Below, piece after piece: positions 36,101-47,652 of a stretch of DNA of 64,000 nt. Under the pieces are notes generated by a model, which was given only the letters and a program-made list of their open reading frames with translations, had not been told where the DNA came from and searched no databases. The translations under genes and the position numbers were made by a program. Source of the DNA: Gnetum montanum (taxonomy: Eukaryota > Streptophyta > Gnetopsida > Gnetales > Gnetaceae); NCBI GenBank assembly GCA_015680685.1, contig MNCI01016273.1, positions 689,951-753,950 on the forward strand, read 5' to 3'. Every line of letters begins with the position of its first letter. The stretch's first letter is position 1.

Positions 36101-36200
36101 CCATAAATAGGGCCATGTTGACAAAGCAGACCCATATATGAGGCCTCATTTATAGGGCCCCATCAATGTAGGGGAAAAATACTATAAATACATGCAACCC
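36101..36200 (+). repeat. Truncated 3' LTR-like segment with TATA box
   Basis: 'cccatayatgaggcc', 'catttatagggcc' and TATAAATA (36183-36190) echo the U3 of the LTR at 27568. From about 36195 the similarity stops, where an R/U5 region would follow. Confidence 0.45.
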
Positions 36201-38737
36201 CCTTTTGAAATTTTCACATTTGCTCACAAATGCTAGAGGAGTTTTTGCAATTTCAAAGCCTAGAACCTTCCTGAGCCAATAACTTCCTAACTGTTAATTT
36301 GAATCACTCCATTCTTTGACCCTACAACCACCAGAGGTAAGCTCTTCATCGTGGAGACCATAAATGTACCATTTTTTATAGAAAATGTTTCACCATTTTT
36401 CTAACTCCCACTAAGGTTTAACTAAGAATTCAATTGTTAGACATTAAATTACAAGAGTTAAACCTTCTCAAAAAGCTCTAGTGACATTTATAACAAGTAA
36501 TTAATAAATAATTAATAAAATAATCAATCTACCATGGTTCAACCTTAGTCAAAGTGTAACTAACTAATGAGAAAAGGTATTCAAGAATTTAAAGTTACAA
36601 ATGATTTTTACTAATCCATTGATGTGTTGTGATCATAGACTGCACCAAAGGGAAAACATACATAAGAAGTAGGACCATCCCAACTAAGGAAAAAATGGTG
36701 TAGAATGGGAAGAGGCTAAGAATATCCCCAAGAAGAACCACTTGCAACCCATTCCACAGGCCCTCTTAGGGATGAGGCAAAGGTGGAATCTATCAGATAG
36801 ATTTTGGAATCAGTAGTAACAAAACACTCCCATTGAGATGATGCACCAACACAACTAGAAAATATTGAGGTGACCTTAATAGAGGCTTGCTTGAACTAGA
36901 TTACATCAAGGGAGGTCCAAAAATCATTACTTTAGGAGCTAAACTTTGGCCCTTTCCTAGAAAATGCATCAAAAAAAATATAGGGCCAGTTGAAGACCTC
37001 TCCCATGTGGCCAATCATCACTTTTACCAGGGAGTGGTACGTGGAAGAAACATTCCTATTTTGGAACAATAGGTAGCCTAGGGCCATAGTGAAGATCAAG
37101 GAAATCTCGGTGTCCTACGCAGTGTAGGACATTACTGTAGTGTTTGGGTTGACTGAAATTGGTGCAAACTTGACAAAAATTCTAATGCAAGCTGATTCAA
37201 GCATCAAAAAAGAATGGGTGCAAAAATGTTATGGTGTTGATCGTAAGGAATATGGTGCATTTACACTAGAAGAAAGGATCCATTATAAGATTGCAGCCTT
37301 CCACCTTAATTCCACGGCAAGGCCAAGAAAAATCATCACTTTCTCTACTTGTGCATGTGCTACTCTGAGTGGGAGATTCCTAGTCAATCTTTCATAATTG
37401 ATCTATCTTGAAATAGAGAAGTTCTTTATAGAAATTAATGTAGAATGAAGGCACTCCCCTTTCCATGCCTCATCAGGAAACTTTGTCGTAGGGAAGGGAT
37501 AGTCCATTATACCAACAACAATATCAAAATTGTTCTAGCCATCAATTGTGTAGAAATGATGAAGGACAAAATGCTTGCCACCACTATCCATGAAGAGGAG
37601 TAGCAACCACCACCTCCATCTACCACTCAGAAAATAGTGCCAAACATCACGATAATTGTTAAATGATTGTGTGAATATAGAGAATGAATCCTAAATGAAT
37701 AGGAGTAATAAGTAGGTATGAGTGGTGGTGACCCATCCATATATAGACTAGCCATGAGTCACCTTAATGAGGTGGCCTAAACGATTAGTTTGATGGATCA
37801 GGGTGGATCCATTTTCTTAGCCTAAAGAATGTAGCTACCTACTAGGTTAAATCTAAGTGCCAGAGAGGTCACAGTATGTCTCAAAAAATAATAGCCACTC
37901 CTAGAAATCTCTAGGAATGCCACAACCTTCTTAGTGTACTTGGAGGAAGGTGAAGGGACAACTATTTTGGTGATGCAACGCCAAGGATAAGAAATAGTAG
38001 CAAAAGTCAGCCTTGACAGGATTGTCAAAATGCTTAATAACCTATGGCATCTACACCAAACATCACTACAGTCAAAGATGTGTAGACATCCGTAGGAACT
38101 ATAAGTGGTAGAATAAGCACAACACAACATGAAGAGTTGTTATACTAATTGTTGGGAATTAGGCAACCATTTCTAGATGTCTTTGACCTTCTAAATAACA
38201 TCACTGCAATCCAATCAGGTAAGGGGTAAAAACATCATATTGGAGGGGCAACTTGAAATAGGAGTAGAATGAATGCTTGGTTGCAAAGGTTGTTGAACTA
38301 AGAGCCTAGATTACCAACCCTGTGTTTCTCAACCCAATACTCACAAGAGATGAAGTAATGCAACAACTTCAGTCTAGGCTCAAAAGGGTTGAGAATGCAA
38401 TGGAGATGGTAGTATTCTACAAATCCTTGGTATAAGTCATGCAGCACAAGATTTAGAAGGCCTTAGATCAAACCTATCAAGAGAATGTGTAATTAACCAC
38501 AAAAAATCATCGCCTATGAAATGTTAATGCACACAAGAAATAGCTAACAAATTTCATCCATCAATAGCAAGAGCAATTGGCTAGAACAAACATTAAATTA
38601 AGGAGATTGGCAGTAGAGAACAAGAATCTCTCCATGGAGAAGGTGCACACCCTTCACTAGAAAACTACAATTGAAATGGTAGCCTGAAAATATAAAGCTC
38701 TCAAGTTTAAGAAAGTCAAGGTATAGAAAGCAGGTTG
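36195..38737 (+). pseudogene. Decayed transposon-type gene X, left part
   Basis: A TATA box, a leader and a good splice donor (ccagag/GTAAGC, 36337) open a region with protein-like pieces. 36887-37072 has VANHHFYQGVVRGRNIPI. 37140-37397 continues ITVVFGLTEIGAN, and later ENKNLSMEKVHTLH and KYKALKFKKVKV (about 38600-38725) suggest a coiled coil. The first pieces resemble the plant-mobile or 'putative plant transposon protein' domains that often travel with Tat-like elements. This identification is tentative. The region is cut at 38738 by the large minus-strand element. Confidence 0.4.
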
Positions 38738-40359
38738 TGTAGTGACTGAAAATGTCGATGGTTGGAAAACACCAGGGGGTCGGTGGACGTGACAGTTTCA
38801 ACCCCGTACCCGTGGGAGGGCCGTGCTTGGTGTGTGCAGACATGGGGCACCCTAAACAGTCTGGTCAATTAGACAGGGACTTACATCAGCGTCTATATAG
38901 CCTTTTGCGACGTAAATAATGTGAGATGCAAAATGATGCTTGAAAGTAAATAAAGCAGAAAGAAAATAGTGTAAAATACGGAAATAATGTGAAGTAATGC
39001 TTGAAAGTGAATAAGATAGAAAAATAATGCAAAACGAAATGACAAGCAAGGAATAAAGTAAAGTGTAGTTAGAAACATGAACCATTCCAAAGCTACAAGT
39101 TTGCTCTATCAGGGTGGATACAATTAGTTGAATAGCATGACGGAGTGCAGAGATCCCGAGAGTAACCACGGCGTGTTGACCAAAGGGGCTATACACGGAC
39201 TCAGGTACTAACAATGTAGGATTCTACCAAGGTGATAGAATGAAGACAGGACAAAACACTAGCTGAGAAAGGTTCACTGTTTGCAGTGTCAAACAGATAA
39301 CTTTGATGTTACAATGTCGGAGAGAGGAGAAGTTTGTTTAGAGTTCAAAAAGTTCCCAACCTTTGAAAGTTGTTTGCTTCAAGAAAAATGTGAACTATTT
39401 AGAAACTACGAACCTTTTTCTGAAAAATATCCTGACCCTTTTGCATGCTGTTTGCTGGGGTATTTATAGGACCGAGGGTATGCAAAAGGGGCGATTTGGA
39501 TGCTATGTGCCTCGGGCCTTTGTTGTATTGCTGGCGTCACTTGTGCCATGCATGACCGTTGGACCTACAAGACTGTTATGATGCGAACCTATCATGCAAT
39601 AACTATGGTCTTACCACACCGTAATTGCACCATTAGCATCTAGAGACGTGTGCCAACGGTCTGATTAGGTGAAGTGCATTGATGTTGCACAACCACCCGC
39701 ATGCCTTGCTGTGCTTTGTAGCATAGCATGCTTAGCGTAGCATAACACCTTGTTGTGCGTTCTGCTATACATGTGTTTACTTGCTATGCTATGCTATGCT
39801 ATGTAGCATAGAAATTGGCCTTAGCTATGAAAGTTTTGCCTATTTGCAAACTTTGTCTCCCGCGATGTAAGTCTTAAGAACTCCGCTGATTCTACCCTTC
39901 GAGCTACCTTCTATCTCTTCCATAGGATTGCTACGCCTCGCTGCGCCATGTAGCTCAGTGTAGTGTAGTAGCAAACATGGTCCGTCACTTCCTGATGGAA
40001 AGGGACATCATTGCAGAACTTGAAATTTGGTGAGGGGAGTAGTAGTGAAGCCATTGCCATGTTATGCTACGTGGCGTAACGTAGCGTAGTACTTTGTTTT
40101 GCCACCATCTTCTGAATCTTACTATGTTATGAGGCGTAGCGTAGCGTAGCAGACTTCGTGACTTAGAAAACTTGCTGAACTATTTTTTTTTGCACATCCA
40201 GAATACTGCTGCTAACTTCGCGTGTCGTTTTTGAGCAGGCTGTTAGCTGGGTAGTCTACTTCGGTGGATAGGCAGGATGACGTAGAGCCTGTCCATGCCC
40301 AAAGTAGAAAATTTGCTGAACTAGGTGGCCTGAGCTCAGGATGTTTCCCTCCTGAAGAA
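38738..40359 (-). repeat. 3' LTR of element 2
   Basis: Starts TGTAGTGACTG on the plus strand (aligned with TATAGCGATCG at 55545) and matches the other copy to 'cctgaagaa' at 40359. The minus strand carries CTATAAATA (39461-39469 region) as promoter. Rich in GCTAYG-type pentamer runs, for example 39720-39815 and 40060-40165. Confidence 0.85.
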
Positions 40360-41430
40360 ATTTTGCGGTGCTGCACGAGTTGTAAGTCTTGGTGAAGCAA
40401 GAATGATCTTGTATTGTTTAGGATGTTTCATTGGCCTCTCTTTGTCAACGTCTGGAGAATAGGCTTAATAGATGTTGGCAAAGAATATGAAATACTGCAG
40501 TAGGAAAAATGCCAAGGTTGTTGCTCGGTGAGTGTTGGGACGTTGCTTGGCTGCATTGAGAGTTTTGCATTGGTTTTGTAGAGGTTAAGGTAGAGAGAAA
40601 AGATGATGTTTAGCAAAGTCCATCGTCGGAGTGCTCTGAGGGGCTCATCTGTGTTTTCATCTTTGGCTGGCGTTGTTCTTCAACCTCCTGTAGGTAGGTG
40701 CCACCTTCGTAGGATGAGTTGCATTACATCAGTGAAGGGTTTTGACCTGCTTATAGACACCTTTCATATGACGAGTTGTGTTACACACGTGCTGGAATCT
40801 ACACTCTGAAGTAGCTGAGCTAGTCGAGGCACTCACTTCATGATGCTGTAGCATTTGCTGCTGTAGCGAGATGTTTCTGTAGAGGTAATGATCTTGCTAG
40901 CATTGTTGTAACTCTTGGGCACCGTGGCTGGTGTGAGATGCCCAAAGCAGGAAGGCCAGCAACGGCCCTGGCAGCATCGGCATGGAGGAGCTAGCCTCTG
41001 AGGCACCAGGAGTTGTTTGTGGGTGCGGATGTGCTGGAATCCCCACCAAAGGCATGCAAGCTTAGTTCAGCTATGGGATTAGCTACCACATAGCTAAATG
41101 TTGCGTGAGCTGAGACATTAGTAGGGGATTGGAGAGTAACAATGTTGTGGTTGGGCCACAACACTGCTGGCACTCCAGATGCGGGAACTAGCCCAAGAAC
41201 TACCATCAAGGCAATGGGCCATGGTGATGGTAGGTTCGAAGGGCTAGTATGATGCCATATGGCATCTTTAAAGGGTCAGCATGATGCCAAGGGTGGCGGT
41301 GCTGTGTATGTTTCGGACCATGCTCTGAGTGCATTGTGAACCGCATTCCGGAGCTACGACGTCCCACCCACAAGTTAGCATCGTGCCCATTCATTCGATG
41401 TGTATGTAGTGCTGGTGCACGCTAAGGATG
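40360..41430 (-). other. 3' noncoding region of element 2
   Basis: No coding similarity on either strand. GC content is higher than in the flanking AT-rich DNA. A 'gctgctgtagcg' type repeat appears near 40850. Confidence 0.5.
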
Positions 41431-41747
41431 CAACGCGAACATAGTTTAAGGTCTTGGTAGACTACATTCTGGTTTAATGTCTCAGCAGACAGTCATGCTG
41501 GTTTAAGGTCCCAGAAAACCGTACATGCTAGTTTGCCATCGTAACAGACGTGCAATGCCAGTTTATAGTCATAGTGGACTAACAGTGCTAGTTTTACATT
41601 GTAGCAGATGCTACTCAATGTTGCTAGTTTATCGTCATTGCAGACGCTGCTCGGTGCTGTTGCCAGTTTATCGTCGTAGCGGACGGTGCTTAGTGCAACT
41701 GCCAATTTATCATTGTAGTGGACGATGCTTGTTTTTGCCGTTGTGCT
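41430..41747. repeat. Degenerate repeats with core 'gctagtttaNNgtc..agcagac'
   Basis: About eight units of 35-45 bases in a row: 'ctggtttaaggtc', 'ctagtttgccatcgtaacagacg', 'ccagtttatagtcatagtggac', 'ccagtttatcgtcgtagcggacg' and so on. Similar units lie at 45345-45815 and 50575-50775. Confidence 0.8.
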
Positions 41748-42890
41748 TTAGACATAGTACAGCTTGACATACAAGTGATTCACCAGGTTGGTGAACTTGT
41801 GGCTATCCATGTTCACCAGCGTGAAGGCTCCATTTCCAAAGGCTTTAATGACCACGTAAGGACCTTTCCAGTTAGCTGAGAATTTGCTCGCGTGCTCATG
41901 GGCGGCCTTGAGGATGAGGTCTCCCTTTTGCATTAGCTGTCGATGCGGGTCTGTGTGGTGCTTCTGTTGCTATTTTTTCTGATAGTGCTCGATGCGTCTC
42001 AATGTCTACACATGTTCCTCCTCCATTGAGTCGAGGTTGATGGTTTGCGATTCATTGTTCCGGGCTTCGCTGATGACGTCGAATAGGATCATCCGAAGTG
42101 AGGGTACCTACAACTCAAGAGGCAATACAGCTTTAGATCTGTAAACAAGACTATAAGGGGTCTTACTTGTTGTATTTCAGCACATCGTTCGGTAGGCCCA
42201 GAGGACGTAGAGGATTTGTTCATGCCACTGCCTCTTGCTGTTGTTAAGCATCCACTTCAGCAAGTTGATGATGGACTTATTTGTAGCCTCCTCTTATCCA
42301 TTCGCCTGTCGATAATAAGGGGAAGAAAATGATTGTTTAATGCCTAGATTGTTACAGAAGGTTCGGGTCTCTGTATTGCTGAACTATGGCCCATTTTTGA
42401 TCACAATAGTTATCAAAAGCCCAAACCTAGTTATGATATTATCAAGGATGAAATGGCAGATTTGTTAAGACATCGTCTTCCTCAAGGGAATAGCTTCCAC
42501 CCACTTGGTAAAATACTCTGTGGCAGTGATAATGAAGCTATGCCCTATGGAGGACTTAAGCATGTTAGGCCTTATAAGGTCTAGTCCCCATCGTTGGAAG
42601 GGCCACGTGATTTGCGTTGGGTGTAGGTCTGTAGGTGCTATGTGTATGAGATTTGTGTATCTCTGGCACGTGTTGCATGTCTTGACTTTTGATAGGTAGT
42701 TGCGCTCCATGTAGGGCCAATAGTACCCTAGGCATTTGATTTTTGCAGCCATAGCCTTGGGTGCTATGTGCCCATCGTACAACCCTTCATGAACTTCATT
42801 AACTAGTTTTTGTGCTTGCTTACCACCCACGCATGCCAGCAATATCCCATCATAGGAGCACTGACATAGGACATCATTTCCCATGAGCAC
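41748..42890 (-). pseudogene. Integrase of element 2
   Basis: 42465-42890 is open for 141 codons: zinc domain with HEGLYDGH and CNTCQRY, then the core start WGLDLIRPNM and TEYFTKWVEAIPL. The middle is broken. 41748-41933 is the C-terminal part with GDLILKAAHEHASKFSANWKGPY-type sequence (GPYVVIKAFGNGAFTL). This is the usual integrase tail of Tat-like elements, without a chromodomain. Confidence 0.85.
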
Positions 42891-43480
42891 ATATTGCCGA
42901 GCACGCTTACGGATTACATCTCTCTAGGCCGATGTTAATCCACCTGGGGCTTCACTGTGCTGTAAATAAGCTTTAATGTTGACATACCACTCCGGGGTAT
43001 CCGCAGCATCGATAGAGGCCACGTGTTCCACCTGAGTGATAGGCTCTACACATTCTGTGATCGCGGTTGGTAGGTTTGCCAAGGAATGTGAGGGGATATT
43101 TAATGCAAGGGTAGCTAGGGTGTCTGCTATGGTGTTCTCATTGCGTGGTACGTGTTGCACGTCAGTGGTTGCGAATTGCTTAAGTAGGATTTTTGCTAGG
43201 TCATAGTAGGGTTGCAGGTGCGTAGCTTTGTAGGTGTAGACTTTGGTGATTTGATTCACAACTAGTTGTGAATCTCCTCGGATTGCCAAGTGTTGTATGC
43301 GTAGCACTCAGGCAGTTAAGAGGCCTCTGAGTAGCCCCTCGTATTGTACCACATTATTGGTGCAAGGGAACACAAAACGATAAGTAGATGGGTACATTTC
43401 CCCAGAGGGGAATGTGATCGTGGTAGTGGTGCTACCTCCTTACACGGTTGAGGTGCCGTTGAAATGCAAGGTAGCTTCAA
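42891..43480 (-). pseudogene. Second, archaeal-type RNase H of element 2
   Basis: LHFNGTSTV, a stop, then STYRFVFPCTNNVVQYEGLL and LAIRGDSQLVVNQITKVY, ending HVPRNENTIADTLATLA. These are the landmarks of the additional RNase H of Tat/Ogre elements (family pattern YFDGA, NNVAEYEAL, GDSQLVVNQ, HVPR..N..AD.LA). The first catalytic Asp is Asn here. 42924-43307 is open for 127 codons. Confidence 0.85.
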
Positions 43481-44105
43481 AATGCAATGGGACGATAGTG
43501 ACATTGCTAACATATTTGTCTAGGAACTCAAGATCTATGGTTTCCAGGTCGTCAACTGGCGAGGTTGTAAGTTGGGTCGCTATGGCTTGACCCTTTGTCG
43601 ACGATTGGCTTACATAGCATAGGTCGAATTCCGCAGTTATCACTTTCCATCGGGCTATCTTGCTACTTTTGTACAGGTTGCTGGTGATAGCCCGAAGTAT
43701 ATTACTTTTGCAAATGATGTTGGTTGTGATGCGGAACAGGTAATGCCGCCACTTCTTCAGTGCGAACACTAGGGCTAGGAAATTCCTCTCCACTTTGTCG
43801 TATTTTGCCTCGTATGCTATTAGTGCATGGCTCAGGTAATATACTCATATCTCAGAACTGTCGTCTTGCTTCTGACATAGTAGTGCAGCTATGGATGTGT
43901 TGGAGGTGGCAAGGTATATGAAGAAAGGCTTGTCCCTTTGTGGCGGGTGCACCATCGAGAGGTGCAAGAGCTCCTTCTTCAGATCGTCGAAGGCTTGTTG
44001 ACACTGGGTAGTCCACTGGAAGTTAACCCCCTTCTTTAGAAGATGTTGCATGGGGTGTAACTTGTCAGTCAACTTGGCTATAAACCTTCGAATGAATTGC
44101 ACTCT
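43481..44105 (-). pseudogene. First RNase H of element 2
   Basis: 43845-44102 gives the RT connection FIRRFIAKLTDKLHPMQHLLKKG and the domain start FFIYLATSNTSIAALLCQ; a stop follows. 43440-43793 continues ERNFLALVFALKKWRHYLF, then ITAEFDLCYV. It matches the standard Ty3/gypsy RNase H that precedes the archaeal-type one. Confidence 0.8.
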
Positions 44106-45149
44106 ACCTTGTCAGCCACGTAATTCCTTAAGGTTTGTGGGAGGCGCTAGGTTGACGATGGCCTTAACTTTGTCGAGGTCAACTTGTATTCCATCCTTCG
44201 ATACTACAAACCCTAACATGCATCCCGTTCTTACACCGAAGACACACTTCTTAGGATTGAGGTGTAGATCATGCATTTGGAAGCATTTGAGGACTACCCC
44301 TAGATCGTGTGGGTGATCAGCTGCCTCTTTGGACTTGATCGCTATATCATCCACATAATAGTTTAATGTTTCTAGGATATAATCACTAAAAATGTAGGTC
44401 ATGGCTCGCTAGTAGGTTGCTCCAGCATTCTTGAGCCCAAACGACATCATGGTATAGTAGAAGGTCCCCCATGGGGTCATGAAGGTTGTTGACAGCTGGT
44501 GCTTTGGGTTAATGCAGATTTGGTTGTATCCGAAGAAACCATCCATGAAGGATAGAAGAGCATGGCTAGCCGTGGTGTCGATGAGCTGATCGATGCTCGG
44601 GAGTGGGAAGTTGTCTTTGATCGTTGCCTTGTTCAAGTCTCGAAAGTCTATATAGATCCGTATCCCTCCCATTTTTTTTGAAACTACAACGACGTTGGAC
44701 ACCCATTCTGAATAGTCGACCGCGCGGATGAAACCTGCTTGGTATAGCTTAGTGATTTCATCCCTCACAATTAGTGTGATTTTTGGCTTAACTTTGCAAG
44801 CCTTCTGCTTGACTGCGTTCACGTGTGGGTCTAGGACAATGTTGTGCTGAATCAACCGTGGATCCAGACCCGGCATGTCGTTGTATGACCATGCAAAGAC
44901 ATCGATGTTGTCTTGAAAAATTTTAGCTATGCTTTTATGTATTTGTATGTCTAGGAGGGAGCTGAGTCTTAATGTTTTCACCTCCCCCTTTGATGTGGTC
45001 ATAAGTGTCTTAACAAGAGGATCCTCAGTTACATCCCCGGCCTCTAAATCTAGGGCTTGGGACAGGTGCTTGGGCCAATCTTGGGATGCTTCTAATGTTG
45101 CTATAGTGCTAGTCGTAGTTGACCCCCAGTTGATCATGCCAGAGTTCAA
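44106..45149 (-). pseudogene. Reverse transcriptase of element 2
   Basis: 44409-45149 is open for 246 codons and holds the linker DVFAWSYNDMPGLDP, then GGIRIYIDFRDLNKATIKD, FMDGFFGYNQI and MMSFGLKNAGATY. One TAG follows where the family has Gln, then 44112-44402 continues with the intact catalytic YVDD (44346-44357) and LNPKKCVFGV. This is the best preserved RT of the window. Confidence 0.92.
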
Positions 45150-45344
45150 CTATTTCATGAGCTTGCCCTATGGCCCTGCTAACATTAAAGGTGTGGAAAG
45201 GTCACGATGGATTCCCATCTTTCGCTTGACTTGCCATCATAAGATGAAAGCTTGGTTAAGGGGCATCAGAGATTGTGTGAAACAAAAATCTACAAAGAAA
45301 TGCTGAGATGCAACTTGATAAGTGTGGCAATGTAAAGATTGAAA

Positions 45345-45815
45345 GTTTGCTAGTTTAAGGTTGTGGCGGACCACCAAGGCACAAGAGTGTAGAATTGCTA
45401 AAGGTATAAAATTGCTGATGTTTAGTGCGGAGCTATGTAACTATTGATATGTGAATGCCAAACTACTAGTCTAGTGTCGTTTCAGACCACCTTATTGTAA
45501 CATGCAAAATCTTAATATGCGAAATAGTAGTATGCGAAATAGAAAATTACGAGCATGAGAGGTATTGAATTGTTAATGCAAAAATATGGATTGCAAACGT
45601 GGAAACATGAAACTACTAGGGATTGTGATACTGCCAATGTGGAAAAGGATGCAAAAACCACTGATGTAAGCATATGGTGTTATTAGTTTAACGTCATTTG
45701 TGGACTGCGAATGTAATAGGTTGAAAGTACTAATTTAGGGTCTTTTTGGACCCTAAGAGGTGCAACTACACTAGGATTGCTAGTTTAAGGTCTTTTTGGA
45801 CCCTTAATTGAAAAC
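45345..45815. repeat. Dispersed 'ctagtttaaggtc..ggacc' motif cluster (left of the cassette)
   Basis: Five related units: near 45350 (ctagtttaaggttgtggcgg), 45468, 45690, 45735 (aatttagggtctttttggac) and 45783 (ctagtttaaggtctttttgg). Between them the sequence is AT-rich and noncoding. Confidence 0.7.
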
Positions 45816-46779
45816 AAATATTATATATTTTTTTTGTTTTCAGGAAGGTGAGTAGTTGGCTTGAAGCATGTCAAGGCTTTAATGTTAATAGTGTCATGAT
45901 GTCATTGCGAGCATGCTACGCTGCATGTCGCATCCCACATTAATCAGATGGAGAGAGGGATAAATTTTTTCCATCTTGCCATTTCAACCATAAATAGGGG
46001 TTAAACCCTGGTAATTTCACCATTTTCACCGTAAGAGTGTAAAACCCTTACTGGAGTGCAAAGCGATTTTGGAGCGTGGAGCAATTGTGTTGATCGACTG
46101 GACAGGTGAGTTTCTACAGTGGAGGGCATAAATATGCAAATAGGACCCTAGCTCCTAAGACTCGTCTGGCACTTGTGAAGGTTTAGGAGGTGAAGAAGAC
46201 CCTGAGGCATGCCCCACAAGCGCCTGTTCCGGTGTGGAGGAGCACACTGTTGACCTAGTAACTTTTTATGTCTCTTTCGCTTCTTTCGTTTCGCGCCTTC
46301 TGCTGTTTTCTGCTCTGGTTTTACGTCCTATTTGTTTTGCTATCTGTGTTTTCTATGGTTATGTTCTTTTAGCTTTTGTATCGCCATGGTTACCTTTTCG
46401 ATCATAGCTGATGCGCAAACATTTTGTTGTGGTTGCATGTAAAGTCGCTGAGACCGCCACCGCCGTGGTTGTCGTAGCTGCAGGGGCTGGGGTAGCTTTA
46501 GGTTACTTGACCCTATCATAATGCAAAACCCTTGGGAGGTCTTGGCCATATGTGATGCAGTTACATGACACATGTTTTTGTTTGGGCATGTCGCCAATTA
46601 TTTTATTGCTATGCTAGACCATTTGCGTGTTCTTGCTACGCTAGGCTTCCATGCTCTTGCTACGCTATGTATGGGCAAAGGGTCATGCTATGCTATATGT
46701 ATGGGTTGCTAGACACTGCTATGTTGCACATGTATTACATTTGAGTATGATGCTAATATTTGCTAATTATGTTGTGCAG

Positions 46780-47229
46780 GGCAGGACCAAGGTCCCAGAT
46801 GATCGTCTTGGACCTTGGAGGGGTCCTGTGCCATGTGAGCAGACCTGTGGCCAACGCTCCTCCTCCCCCGATACGTGTGGGAGATCGAGCAGTTTGGTTT
46901 AGGGAGGGGGTCCAAGACTTCCTGTAATTCCTTCTCAACCACTTTAGTGTGATTGTTTGGTCCTCCTTAGAGGAGAAGGGGGCATCTAGAATAATAGAAG
47001 CTATGTTGCCAGGGGCAAATCAGGGCATCCTAAGATAATTCTCCAATGAGGTAATCATGATCAGGTAGAGAGGGGGATCCAGCCAACACCCAACAGGGTT
47101 GAGGTGTTTAACCTAGATCTGGGACATGTCAGAATGCCAATGCTATCACCAGTACAACACATTATTTTTCGCACGTCACATGGCGATGTACTTTCAGAAC
47201 CCACAGGGAACTGTCTATTATGCTGGCGG
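46780..47229 (+). pseudogene. Cassette exon: NIF/FCP1-like (HAD) domain, first part
   Basis: One frame runs through the exon with three stops. It reads MIVLDLGGVLCH, then GDRAVWFREGVQDFL, NHFSVIVWSS, a spacer, CYHQYNTLFF and NPQGTVYYAGG. These correspond to the HAD motif I region, the FxxxVWSS motif II region and the late 'QYNTLLIDDSP..NPP' region of plant NLI-interacting-factor-like phosphatases. The second Asp of the DxDx(T/V) motif is Gly, so catalysis would be lost even without the stops. Acceptor tgtgcag, donor GTGAGT. Confidence 0.5.
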
Positions 47230-47311
47230 GTGAGTTTTGCATCTTTGCTTTGCTTTGTTGTGCTATGCTAGCCATACTGGCTGAATGCGAACAGTGTGTG
47301 TTTGCCATCAG

Positions 47312-47555
47312 GTTTTACTGGATAAAGTATAGCTAGCCCTATGGGAGTTTTCTTCTGCAAAGAACCTGCAGGTGGGCATGATTGGTCAGTGCAGGGGAGA
47401 ATATCGTACCTACCTGCACATGCTCAGCGATCTCTACAATTAGTGTAGGGGGAAGGGTTGGCTGGATAAAGAGTGGAAAGAACCTTTCAAACAGGTCATG
47501 TTTGAAGTAGTTCTGATGGTTGAACTCTCGCTATTCCCATTACCATATAGATCTG
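47312..47555 (+). pseudogene. Cassette exon: NIF-like domain, last part
   Basis: Acceptor ccatcag, donor tctg/GTGGG. It reads ALWEFSSAKNLQVGMIG, CRGEYRTYLHMLSDLYN and KGWLDKEWKEPF, in keeping with the C-terminal helix (YLxxL) of plant NIF-like proteins. The phase with the preceding exon does not fit perfectly, so the junction is uncertain. Confidence 0.4.
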
Positions 47556-47652
47556 GTGGGTCAAAAGGCAAGCACTGCATGCTTAAGTGTTTTTGTAATC
47601 TTTGCATTCTCTGCAGTGTTATGCTAAGTGCGTTTTGTGAAAATTGTTGCAG

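Larger units (their letters stand above)
27568..36200 (+). mobile_element. Athila-like Ty3/gypsy element, copy B
   Basis: Order: 5' LTR, primer site, gag, protease, RT with FMDDFS box, RNase H, integrase, long noncoding tail, and what looks like the beginning of the 3' LTR near 36.1 kb. The FMDD(F)S box, the primer site derived from TGGCGCCGTTGCCGGGGAC and the 1.6-kb tail after integrase are characteristic of the Athila lineage. The 5' LTR is complete, but the 3' LTR stops resembling it shortly after the TATA box. Frames are broken mostly by TAG, TAA and TGA at former Gln, Trp and Arg codons. Confidence 0.85.
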
